A DNA stretch of 64,000 nt from Henricia sp. BOLD:AAB3569 (lineage: Eukaryota > Echinodermata > Asteroidea > Spinulosida > Echinasteridae), in NCBI GenBank assembly GCA_037783545.1, contig JBBELK010000032.1, positions 1,178,001 to 1,242,000 of the forward strand, written 5' to 3'. Numbering within the stretch: position 1 is the stretch's first letter; every line of letters begins with the position of its first letter. Below, piece after piece: positions 58,001 to 64,000 of the stretch. The translations under genes were made by a program, and so were the position numbers. The notes beneath the pieces were generated by a model, which was not told where the DNA came from, did not search any database, and was given only the letters and a program-made list of their open reading frames with translations.

Positions 58001-61000
58001 CACCACACTCTATACTTGCCCGAGCTCTTGCGGTCCCGGAGGGTGCAGGCGCGCGTGCTCGACAGCGAACAGTATTAATTGGGCGATGTAGTGTTTGGAC
58101 GAAGTGATTTGGGGTGAAATGGCACTCGGGGGAAGTGGTTTGGGGGCGAAATGGCACTTGGGCGAAATGGTTTTGGGGCGAAGTGAATTTTCGTCTCACG
58201 AGATGAAAAATAATTGTTTTACTCATTTCTCAAAGACTATAGCACTTTAAACAAAACCATTTCAGAGGAAGTTTTCTACGGTCATCATGTTTATATTGTG
58301 TAAGTAAGGCGTAAATCTGTGAAAATTTCTTATTTTCGAGATACCAATCATGTATACTGCCTTTAATGCATTTTTTCAACTAAAAATAAACCCGTTTCTA
58401 CGTGCTAAAAGGTTAACTGGTTAACTTTACTCACGTAACAGATTCCACTGATGCAAATATCCCGTGAGTCTTCGGTGCACGGCGTGCCGTCCGTCACTTC
58501 GGCAGCAAACTTGATGGGCAGCATAAACCTCTTTTCCAGCGGTCGGCAATACAACTCACATGCAAAATCTGTTGAAAGACCAAGGAAATAATAGCAAAAA
58601 TACCGAACAGAACCCAGACCTGCCAAATTTATTTACAGCACAGGGGCACATAATTCACACTGTCTCTCAATGTTCTGGCCTGGGGCCAATTTCATAAAGC
58701 TGTTTAGCAGAAAAATTTGCTTATAATGCAAAATATGTTTGCTATATTATTAAAATCTCAACACCCATGGGAAAAATGTGATCTGAACAAGCTCCTTTAA
58801 AGGTACACACCGGCCTACTGTTTACATGATTTAGTGATGCAGCAGCATTGACAATACTTTTTTGATGGTCGTTGTGAAAACAAATCATCAAAATATCCCG
58901 TAATCAAAAGACGGGTTATACGCTTTACCAGCCATTGCAACTACGCGCAAGCTTCACGACTTTGTCACAAACGATTCGCTCTTCTCCTACTCGGGATATC
59001 TCCAATTTTCTGATCACGATTTCACTGGACAGCCGGGACGACCGATTAGGAATTTCCGTTTTCTCTGGAGAAGTTAGCATCATGTTTTTCTTCACGAACG
59101 TACACCGGAGCAACCAACCCGGCCGTGTGTGCACTCGGGATATTTGCCGTGCTTACTTATGTTCAACTTTGTTTCATACCTGTATATATAGTCTCTCCTT
59201 TGTCAATTACTTATAAATATTGGGGAAAAATTAGAGTTGAATTTGGTGCAGTAAGAAACTTTCATGCGACTGGACAGAAAACTAACTCGCAAGACCATGT
59301 GACTTTTCGGAACCGGAATTTGGTTCCGAAAAGTCATGTGTTTTTTGTTTTTTGAAAATTGCTCAAAAACGGCAAAATTCCTTGTTTTCTTTTCAGGATA
59401 TGTTCAGTTTATTTCGGAAGGGCATTCAGAATCTTGTATGGGTCAATTTCGAGCCCAAAATAGCCCAACGAAGCGGGTGTGTCCCTTTAAATCAATTTCC
59501 CAATGTTTATGACGACACACAATAGGCACATAATACTGAACCTACGCAGTTGAATCACTTACTGTCTTTGTAGAAAGGAACCCACTGGAAATAACTGCCA
59601 TGGTAGGCTAGATTATTGAATTGTGCACACTGCGCCTCGCGGGGAGACAAGCTGCCTCTAGGACACTCCTGCAGAATTACAAAAAAATCATACAAAATAG
59701 AACACACATTCAGTGAGTTTTTGGACAAAATCGCTCTTTTTGCGGTAGTTTAGACCCCGTTAGAAATTGCTTTGTTTGATGAAGATTCGACAACACTTTG
59801 ACCAAAGAGATTTCAAGCCTCTTCATTCGAGAAAACAGCTTTATTCGGCGAAGAGATCACAAGGAAGCAAATTTGTACCGTGAACACTCCCTTTATTCGA
59901 CGAAGCGATTTGGCAGGCCTGCCCACACATATGCGTCTGCCGTCTGATATTGTTTTTTGACATGCCACTCGTGTGAAGAGCATAATTAAAAACCACAAAG
60001 AGCACTCACAGCATCAGACACTTAAAGGCAGAGGCTCATCAATGGGTGCGTGAGGCAAAATTCGTCCCACGAAATACGAATTTGGCCTCACGTGCGCATG
60101 GACGAGCCTCTGCCTTTAAGACTCAATGTACGACCAGGCCGTTGCAAAGCTCAATTTGATCTTTGTTAGCGGTTACTTAATGCAAACGTTACTGCTCTTC
60201 ATTCGATTTTCGTTAAATAAGATGTGACCGCGTACTATCCATAGGAAAAATTAACTCTCCAAAATACTATCCATTGGAAAAAAATAGGAAATTTGAAATT
60301 CCCTATTTGGATGTGGAAGCAAAAAAGCTGGTGTAATCATTGCACTACTTATGGATAAATTAGTTTACGAAACATCAGTGTTTTTTTTAAGATATCTTTA
60401 AAATTATACGGATAGAGAGCGCAAAATTTCAGAATGGTAATGAGAAAAATATGACAAATGATATGGTATCAAAATCTCAACACCCATGGCAAATATGGGG
60501 GCCCATGAATGTGCTATGGACATGCTCCTTTAATGAAAAAGGCAGCTAAATGTGGCAAACCGCTGCAGTTTCCATCCCCATTTTTTCATGGCTTACATAA
60601 AGCAACATGTAAAACAAACCCAAACAGCCAAGGGTTACAAAAGTTTCAGCAAGTTGTAGAAAATAGTGGAATCTTTTGTGCACAGTCGAGTGCGATTTTC
60701 CTGTGTTTGCCTAAGGTGACATCACAAATTTGCTCATGAATATGCATATTAACATACAAGCCAAAAAAAACTTTTATTTTAACAACTTCTAAATTGGGTT
60801 TCTATGTTTGTAACTGAATATAGTAGTTGTATAGCATCTTTCATTGGTACAAAAATATTTAATAGCCCTTTAAACTTTATCAGCCTTACCTTTCGATTAC
60901 AGATAGCATACTTCTTCCGTTCGCCAACGCAATACCGGCCCCCGTTAGCTGGTCTACCACAGGCAAAACACGGATGGAAAAAGTAAAAAAAAGTAACAAA

Positions 61001-64000
61001 ACTGATGTCACATCAATAAATATTTCAGCGATTTATTTTCCCGATTTGTCAAAAAAACACTCGATTTAAAGACCCAATACATACAGGGTGGTTAAAAAAA
61101 CAAGTTTAACCAAATTAAAAGTAATTTTTCACCCACTTCCTGTAATTCCAGAGAATTTGTTTTTACCCAGTTTTGACGAGTATGTTGTTTAGCACTATTC
61201 CTGAAAAAATTGGTGATTTAGCTTAAAGGCACAGGCTCGTCAGCAATGCGCGCGCGCCAAATTCGTGTGACGAAATACGCAGCTCCATGCGCGCGCACAT
61301 TGCTGACGAGCCTGTGCCTCATTTAAGTGGATTTCAAGATATGGCTCATTATACATGACATGTACAAAACTGGCTTGTCCACAGGAACTTCTTACCACTT
61401 TGGAGGTCTTCATTGTGTTTAATCATGCTTATGATAAATGAGGCTCTTGTGGACAAGCCAGTTTTGTGCTAAAATGAACGACTAAAGACGAATTCACTTT
61501 TTCAATACAATACCAATCACCGCACGAGACGAATTTCACGCAATCAGGACAAATTAGAACTCTGTCAATTTGAATTATACTGCACAGCAAATGAAATCCA
61601 TTGGTGGCTTTTCTAAATTCAAAATGAGAAGTAAGCTGGCGGGGGCAGGGGCGGTGGCAGGGGCGCGAGTCTGGGACGGCTCCTAAACTGAGTGTTTATT
61701 ACCGTGGGTTGTTGCAAGCTCGTGGTGGCGGGGGCGTGGGCAGGGGGGCGGTGGCAGGGGCAGGGGGGCGGTGGCAGGGGCAGGGGCGGGAGTCTGGGAC
61801 GGCTCCTAAACCGAGTGTTTATTACCGTGGGTTGTTGCAGTGCCTCTGCCGTATTGCTACACCAGAGCCACATGTCAGGGAGCATGGGGACCATTCTGCC
61901 CACGGGCCCCAGGCACCGTGAATCGGTACTGGTGCTTCGACGATGTCCACACATTCACCCTCACTGCACCACTGTGAACGAAACACACACATTTTGTTTG
62001 TAACCTTTTTGCACTAAGGCTGGCGCCTAAAAATTGTTAACTTAGTTTAAAATATCCACATTCTACACTTGCCACGAGGTACATGCCATTGCCTAGCAAC
62101 AGTTAGGTTGCTATATGGATAATTCCCAAAATTAGGGGTCCAAAAGTGTGACATGCTTTTTAAGATTTCCAAGTGTTTTTAGTGATTGAAAGTGGTTTAC
62201 CACTTAATGCCACTTAAATTTAATGTTTGTGTGTAGATATGGCACCAAGGTTAATGCAAACTCATTCTACAGCAAATTTCCATTGGCGTAGGTAACCCGG
62301 GACACCAAACTCCTATTCAATATAATGGAACAAATTATGAGCCTTTATGGTCTTTTGTTATGAATATTTTTCAGGAGAAAAAAATATGGAAGAAAATGAT
62401 GCTGCCCCCTATAATCACAGGCCACAGTCCATTACTGAGAGTTTGTGATCATGAGTGGTGATTTTTAAAGCAGAGAGTGTCGTACGTAACTGGGACACCA
62501 AACACTTTAGACCCCTAATTTGGGGAATTACCCTTATGCCATTCTCTCCTACAGTGAACACGGTATTAATCCTGTACTTCACACCTGTCGTGTGCACCTG
62601 GGGCCAATTTCATGAAACATGTTAGCACCAAATTTTTGATTAAGCAGCCCTCTCTCCATCTCATAAAACAGAAGCACTACCAAACCAAACCGCATGCTAA
62701 CCTACTGATTTTATGCTATTAAACGTGACACCATATTTTTTGTTGTTGCTCTTTTCGGCAAAATTAGAGACATTTTCCAACAGATACACAAATTTCAGCT
62801 GTTGAAATATTTCACCCGATCTTCTGAAATATTTCAGTCAGCGACAGGCAAGGGTTTTCTGTGGTAGTGATAATCATTCAAAAGTGGAAACATTACCGAT
62901 GACTGTACTTGAAAATGTTGACGTTGACACAAGTAAAGCAGACGATGAACGCGTTCGAACAAAACAGATGACAGCATTGCACGCGTGCTTAGAACAAGCT
63001 TTATGAAATAGGCCCTTGCTTAAGTAAATATTTGTGCTATGCTTAATTCAATTTTTTTTTATTAAACGTAACATGTTTTTATGAAATTGGCCCCGGTCAC
63101 ATTACATAGCAACAAAAGTTAAGCCTGGTCATCTGGATCATCTGGTACTCAAGGTCACATAATATACAAGGTCATAGCAAAACTCAAAAGGTCATTGTAC
63201 CCCAATATACTCTAGTCTGAAAATTAATTTGGAATCTAAGTTGTAAAATTTCCTTTTCAACAATACTAGTTGTGTAAAGATTGGTAAAACTCTAAATTAG
63301 ATTCCTAGGTCCTATTTCATAAAGCCTACTTAGGCCCGCTTCAAACGTCAAATTTAACTTGGCACGACATTAGCACGGCATTGGCTTCAAACATCGAACT
63401 TAATTGGAAACTCCCAGTCGAGGTTAAATACATCCAGCATGGCGGATGGGTATTGTGCACGTCATGGACGTTGTACACGTGCGTTTTCCATTCTGTCTAT
63501 TGTACGTCGCCATTTTATTATTTTGATGCACTTGTTTGTTAGTTATTTCTTTACTCACATACGCGCTGCGAGCATGCGCATTCCTAGTCGGAACAAAATT
63601 GCGGACCAACTTCGAACTGGAATTAAATTTGACACGGCAGAAGCACGACGTATGAAGCCAAGCCGTGCTTGTGCCGCACTAAATAGAGTTAGCACGGCAG
63701 ATCCTGTTGAGCTAAAATCTTCTGCCGTGTCGAACTCAATTTAATTCGACACGGCATAAGCGCGACGTTTGAAGCGGGCCTTAGAAACATTCCTAAATAA
63801 ACATTCTTAACTCATGTTTTTAAAGATAGGAAAAATTAGATTTATTGTTCCTAAATCCGCTTAAGAATGTTTTTAACTTTTATGAAAAAGGACCCTGGTC
63901 TGTGTTCTACTGACCTTATCCCGACCACAGCTGGTACCCAGCGCTGCTGCTGATAGCTTGGAATAACACTGGTTACCAGACTTGCACCAGAGAGTTGAGC
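48943..64000 (-). CDS. ADAMTS: ADAMTS metalloprotease, C-terminal part, 13 exons (5' partial)
   Basis: Secreted zinc metalloprotease family acting on extracellular matrix. Exons in order: 64000-63915, 61971-61826, 60953-60890, 59668-59563, 58568-58435, 57893-57773, 55882-55638, 55222-55084, 53315-53192, 52532-52307, 52112-51660, 50746-50593, 49088-48943. All join in phase with AG/GT sites to 713 residues ending in TAA. Domains seen (from first visible residue): end of disintegrin-like (1-28), TSP1-1 (about 47-99), Cys-rich (about 99-215), spacer (about 216-318), TSP1-2 (about 328-387), TSP1-3 (about 388-447), TSP1-4 (about 450-499), long linker (about 500-604), TSP1-5 (about 606-663), PLAC (about 667-703). 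Propeptide and catalytic HExxH lie off the window. Five TSP1 repeats plus PLAC, and the spacer-end K-G-P..P-L-H-V-M..Y-E-Y-T-V-P, point to the ADAMTS17/19 branch; ADAMTS6/10 or 16/18 are less likely. The paralogue is inference, the family is secure. Confidence 0.95.
49127..49200 (+). repeat. (GAGT)n microsatellite and attached repeat
   Basis: GAGTGAGTGAGTGAGTGAGT followed by TTTTGGGTTTAGCGCCG, a tandem-start repeat type common in marine invertebrate genomes. Confidence 0.6.
49508..49770 (+). mobile_element. tRNA-derived SINE S3 in ADAMTS intron
   Basis: Box-B-like GGGTTCGAGTCCCAC at about 49548, then GTGGGCAAGACACTTAATCC and a body ending near 49760. Fits a tRNA head plus conserved SINE core. 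Confidence 0.6.
49860..50190 (-). mobile_element. tRNA-Glu-like SINE S4 in ADAMTS intron (minus strand)
   Basis: Minus strand: GTCTAGTGGATAGCGTGTCG (box A), loop CTTTCGG (TTC, Glu), GGTTCGAAACC (box B), then CCTGGACAAGACACTTCAAT core and a long body to about 49860. Over 300 bp, the longest SINE here. Confidence 0.65.
50266..50370 (-). repeat. Dispersed repeat R2, second copy
   Basis: Reverse complement carries TTGTCCAGGCGCGCTGAGCA and TAATCCCTGTTTG as in 6240-6340. Confidence 0.5.
50593..50746 (-). CDS. ADAMTS: ADAMTS exon: TSP1-5
   Basis: [16 protein letters not shown], then C-D-Q and C-H-L-V-D-C: full six-cysteine TSP1, completing the W-W..P-W-S-E end of the previous exon. Confidence 0.93.
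50923..51358. mobile_element. MITE with dense GCAACTGG arrays in ADAMTS intron
   Basis: Ends AAAGCCTAGCGTACATCGAC and the near-complement (GTCGATGTATGCTAGACTT). The inside carries over a dozen GCAACTGG / CCAGTTGC words on both strands, and the left terminus is repeated at about 51053. Confidence 0.8.
51660..52112 (-). CDS. ADAMTS: ADAMTS exon: TSP1-4 end and long linker
   Basis: 151 codons, the longest exon. The first 36 residues finish TSP1-4 but with only four cysteines in that repeat and without the C-G-x-G motif. About 105 residues follow, rich in Tyr, Asp, Thr and Pro, with no cysteine, before W-W-F-S-R-P-W-S-E opens TSP1-5. Confidence 0.9.
52307..52532 (-). CDS. ADAMTS: ADAMTS exon: TSP1-3 and start of TSP1-4
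   Basis: [23 protein letters not shown] and C-G-V-Q-A-V-C-P form a canonical TSP1. Ends H-W-V-T-G-E-W-S-E, the opening of TSP1-4. Confidence 0.93.
52553..53067 (-). mobile_element. MITE M2, copy 2, inverted, in ADAMTS intron
   Basis: TTTAAAGGCAGTATACATGA at one end, ATACTATCTTTAAA at the other; the same TTCGCCCCAAAACCAC word array, with two or three more units than copy 1. Confidence 0.85.
53192..53315 (-). CDS. ADAMTS: ADAMTS exon: TSP1-2 C-terminal half
   Basis: [10 protein letters not shown], then Y-C-N-G-T-K, and [11 protein letters not shown] is a possible N-glycosylation site. Confidence 0.92.
53569..53937 (+). repeat. Dispersed repeat R4, copy 1
   Basis: Shares GGTGGAATCTTTTGTGCACA, GATTTTCCTGTGTTTGCCT and ATGAATATGCATATT with 60530-60876. 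No terminal repeats recognised. Confidence 0.7.
54138..54275. mobile_element. MITE M3, intact copy
   Basis: GCAGCCGATTTCACGAAA left, TTTCGTGAAATCGGCTGC right; CTTACGCACTGCATAAGCCC interior. Confidence 0.85.
54279..54705. mobile_element. MITE with GGGTCACACAA termini
   Basis: About 427 bp; GGGTCACACAATTAATG left, TTGTTGTGTGACCC right, with the GTGTGACCC word recurring inside at about 54343, 54441 and 54644 along with GATTACAAT words. Confidence 0.75.
55084..55222 (-). CDS. ADAMTS: ADAMTS exon: spacer end and TSP1-2 start
   Basis: [13 protein letters not shown] closes the spacer, P-G-N-A-T holds an N-glycosylation site, then [18 protein letters not shown] opens TSP1-2. Donor GTTAGT. Confidence 0.92.
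55638..55882 (-). CDS. ADAMTS: ADAMTS exon: spacer domain core
   Basis: 81 codons: [36 protein letters not shown], the hallmark strands of the cysteine-free ADAMTS spacer that carries substrate-binding exosites. Confidence 0.95.
55951..56418. mobile_element. MITE with GGCTGCGTTCGGGCGTG termini
   Basis: About 468 bp; inverted ends of 17 bp perfect, with GAGTA/TACTC and ACTCGGGTCA words mirrored further in. Confidence 0.85.
56435..56530 (+). repeat. Dispersed repeat R1, fragment
   Basis: TACTATCCATGGGAAGAAAA..GCAATCTCCAATTTGAATGT; only the first third of R1. Confidence 0.65.
56588..57177 (+). mobile_element. Tc1/mariner internal-deletion derivative
   Basis: 590 bp with 42-bp inverted ends (GCCAAAAGTTTGAGTACAC inside both), flanked by TA on each side. 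At ATG 57046 about 30 codons of a transposase N-terminus remain ([11 protein letters not shown], a one-base shift, then [15 protein letters not shown], the Tc1 helix-turn-helix type), running straight into the right terminus. The catalytic DDE part is deleted, so it cannot move by itself. Confidence 0.88.
57196..57735. mobile_element. Degraded hAT-like element, relative of 17055-17685
   Basis: Shares GGAATCGATTCC-type words, the TTGGGAATCAGAATCACGAT stretch and an inverted CTCCGAAAATGCTGGAG end. An M6 hairpin is nested in it. The right end is about 40 bp from the ADAMTS exon at 57773. Confidence 0.65.
57507..57624. mobile_element. Palindromic MITE M6, copy 4, nested
   Basis: TTTAAAAGCACAGGCTCATC left, GACGAGCCTGTCCCTTTAAA right; inside the degraded hAT-like element. 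Confidence 0.82.
57773..57893 (-). CDS. ADAMTS: ADAMTS exon: end of Cys-rich domain
   Basis: [23 protein letters not shown]: the conserved V-G-C-D and D-x-C-G-V-C-x-G-D-G-S-x-C end of the ADAMTS cysteine-rich module. Confidence 0.95.
58081..58368 (+). mobile_element. MITE M2, copy 3, left half missing
   Basis: Starts within the word array (GGACGAAGTGATTTGGGG) and runs to the TATACTGCCTTTAA terminus, matching the right half of 4282-4779. Confidence 0.8.
58435..58568 (-). CDS. ADAMTS: ADAMTS exon: Cys-rich domain
   Basis: [17 protein letters not shown] and D-I-C-I-S-G-I-C-Y follow the family's C-x-L-Y-C / D-G-T-P-C / V-C-V-x-G-x-C pattern. Confidence 0.95.
58682..58751. mobile_element. Palindromic MITE M4, left-end fragment
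   Basis: GGGGCCAATTTCATAAAGCT..TTTGCTTATAATGCAAAAT, truncated and followed directly by an R1 3' fragment (58752-58800). Confidence 0.7.
58801..59562. other. ADAMTS intron, no recognised element
   Basis: One 14-bp stem hairpin at 59301-59335 (GACTTTTCGGAACC and complement). No other structure identified. Confidence 0.45.
59563..59668 (-). CDS. ADAMTS: ADAMTS exon: start of Cys-rich domain
   Basis: [23 protein letters not shown], the R-x-x-Q-C..F-N and W-x-P-F/Y elements that open the module. Confidence 0.93.
60022..60119. mobile_element. Palindromic MITE M6, copy 5, short
   Basis: TTAAAGGCAGAGGCTCATCA left, GACGAGCCTCTGCCTTTAA right; lacks the central stem of other copies. Confidence 0.8.
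60228..60533 (+). repeat. Dispersed repeat R1, copy 3
   Basis: Ends CATGCTCCTTTAA; R4 copy 2 begins at once after it. Confidence 0.75.
60530..60876 (+). repeat. Dispersed repeat R4, copy 2
   Basis: Parallel to 53569-53937. Its end is only about 14 bp from the splice donor of the ADAMTS exon at 60890-60953. Confidence 0.7.
60890..60953 (-). CDS. ADAMTS: ADAMTS micro-exon: TSP1-1 C-terminal half
   Basis: 64 nt; completes R then [19 protein letters not shown], the conserved N-G-G-R-Y-C-x-G segment. Confidence 0.92.
61223..61327. mobile_element. Palindromic MITE M6, copy 6
   Basis: TTAAAGGCACAGGCTCGTCA..GCGCGCGCCAAA left, TTGCTGACGAGCCTGTGCCT right. Confidence 0.82.
61364..61468. repeat. Short hairpin element (ACAAAACTGGCTTGTCCACA)
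   Basis: 105 bp with 18-20 bp inverted ends. Confidence 0.75.
61637..61840. repeat. 123-bp tandem duplication spanning an ADAMTS exon end, G-rich
   Basis: The unit holds GAGTCTGGGACGGCTCCTAA, AGTGTTTATTACCGTGGGTT and a GGGGC/GGCGG run. The two copies are offset by 123 bp (splice donor at 61826 and its copy at 61703). The plus strand between them is G-rich (GGCAGGGGCAGGGGGGCGGT) and could form G-quadruplexes. Confidence 0.88.
61826..61971 (-). CDS. ADAMTS: ADAMTS exon: disintegrin end and TSP1-1
   Basis: W-C-S-E-G-E-C-V, then [21 protein letters not shown] and R-Q-R-H-C-N-N-P. The W-G-P-W..W-S-x-C-S-x-T-C-G-x-G motif is the central ADAMTS TSP1 repeat. Confidence 0.95.
62120..62532. mobile_element. 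MITE with AATTCCCAAAATTAGGGGTC termini
   Basis: About 413 bp; left AATTCCCAAAATTAGGGGTC, right GACCCCTAATTTGGGGAATT. The open frames inside are not supported. Confidence 0.78.
62600..63094. mobile_element. MITE M4-like element with divergent interior
   Basis: Bounded by GGGGCCAATTTCATGAAACA and ATGAAATTGGCCCC, but the 470-bp interior is different from the 241-bp M4 copies; it may be a longer relative. Confidence 0.7.
63310..63895. mobile_element. Outer MITE (GGTCCTATTTCATAAAGCC), interrupted
   Basis: Left GGTCCTATTTCATAAAGCCT, right TTTTATGAAAAAGGACC, with AAACATTCTTAA words. Split by the element at 63333-63780. Confidence 0.65.
63333..63780. mobile_element. Harbinger-like MITE with TTA duplication, nested
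   Basis: 448 bp, inverted ends GGCCCGCTTCAAACGTC, flanked by TTA on both sides (63330-63332, 63781-63783). A 3-bp TTA duplication fits PIF/Harbinger. Internal GCACGGCA/TCGACACGGC words are repeated. Confidence 0.8.
63915..64000 (-). CDS. ADAMTS: ADAMTS exon: disintegrin-like domain end (runs off window)
   Basis: [23 protein letters not shown]: the L-W-C / A-A-x-G-T-x-C-G pattern of the ADAMTS disintegrin-like module. Donor GTCAGT. The exon's 5' end is outside the window. Confidence 0.93.

Larger units (their letters stand above)
62080..63145 (+). repeat. Dispersed repeat R3, copy split by two MITEs
   Basis: Pieces at 62086-62119, 62533-62599 and 63095-63145 join to match the uninterrupted 14515-14660 copy. 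Confidence 0.7.

Noticed and set aside
61619..61954. Proline-rich 111-residue minus-strand frame
   Set aside because: It reads the ADAMTS exon out of frame and continues into the C-rich tandem duplication; the TSP1 frame is the real one.
63439..63744. 101-residue frame
   Set aside because: It lies inside the Harbinger-like MITE and has no family features.

Overview
The window reads as animal nuclear DNA. Three protein-coding genes are split into short exons by GT..AG introns, and the space between and inside them is crowded with small DNA transposons (MITEs), tRNA-derived SINEs and one very long satellite array. The gene set (dynactin p24, LARP6, an ADAMTS protease with a PLAC domain) is bilaterian. 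The many palindromic MITEs, TGTACA-rich stretches and SINEs with a 'CTTGGGCAAGGCACT'-type core suggest a marine invertebrate, possibly an echinoderm or hemichordate. That placement is inference; a mollusc or similar lophotrochozoan is not excluded.

Layout. 1-6212 (+): DCTN3 (dynactin subunit 3, p24), six exons, with the first coding exon missing, probably off the left edge; its introns hold several MITEs, including an inverted pair around two small exons. 6213-11143: intergenic, packed with hairpin MITEs and tRNA-like SINE pieces. 11144-13887 (+): LARP6, a complete two-exon gene of 525 residues with La motif, RRM and a C-terminal SUZ-C motif. 13888-23200: intergenic, with a dense set of MITEs, several nested. 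23200-46040: a satellite array of a 331-bp monomer, roughly 60-65 copies, with diverged edge monomers, three foreign insertions near the left end, higher-order periodicities and a short inverted segment at the right end. 46040-48940: SINEs and MITEs. 48943-64000 (-): thirteen exons of an ADAMTS gene whose 5' part (propeptide, protease, most of the disintegrin-like domain) is off the right edge.

The genes do not form a functional unit. DCTN3 works in dynein-driven transport, LARP6 binds RNA (in vertebrates, collagen mRNAs), and ADAMTS is a secreted matrix protease. LARP6 and ADAMTS are convergent, so the satellite lies between two 3' ends.

The items most worth a second look are the 331-bp satellite with 993-bp and about 4.30-kb higher-order periods; its inverted right edge and promoter-bearing insertion; the 123-bp tandem duplication that copies an ADAMTS splice donor; the unusual linker and cysteine-poor TSP1 repeat in ADAMTS; the inverted MITE pair around two DCTN3 exons; and several undescribed-looking MITE families with internal word arrays.
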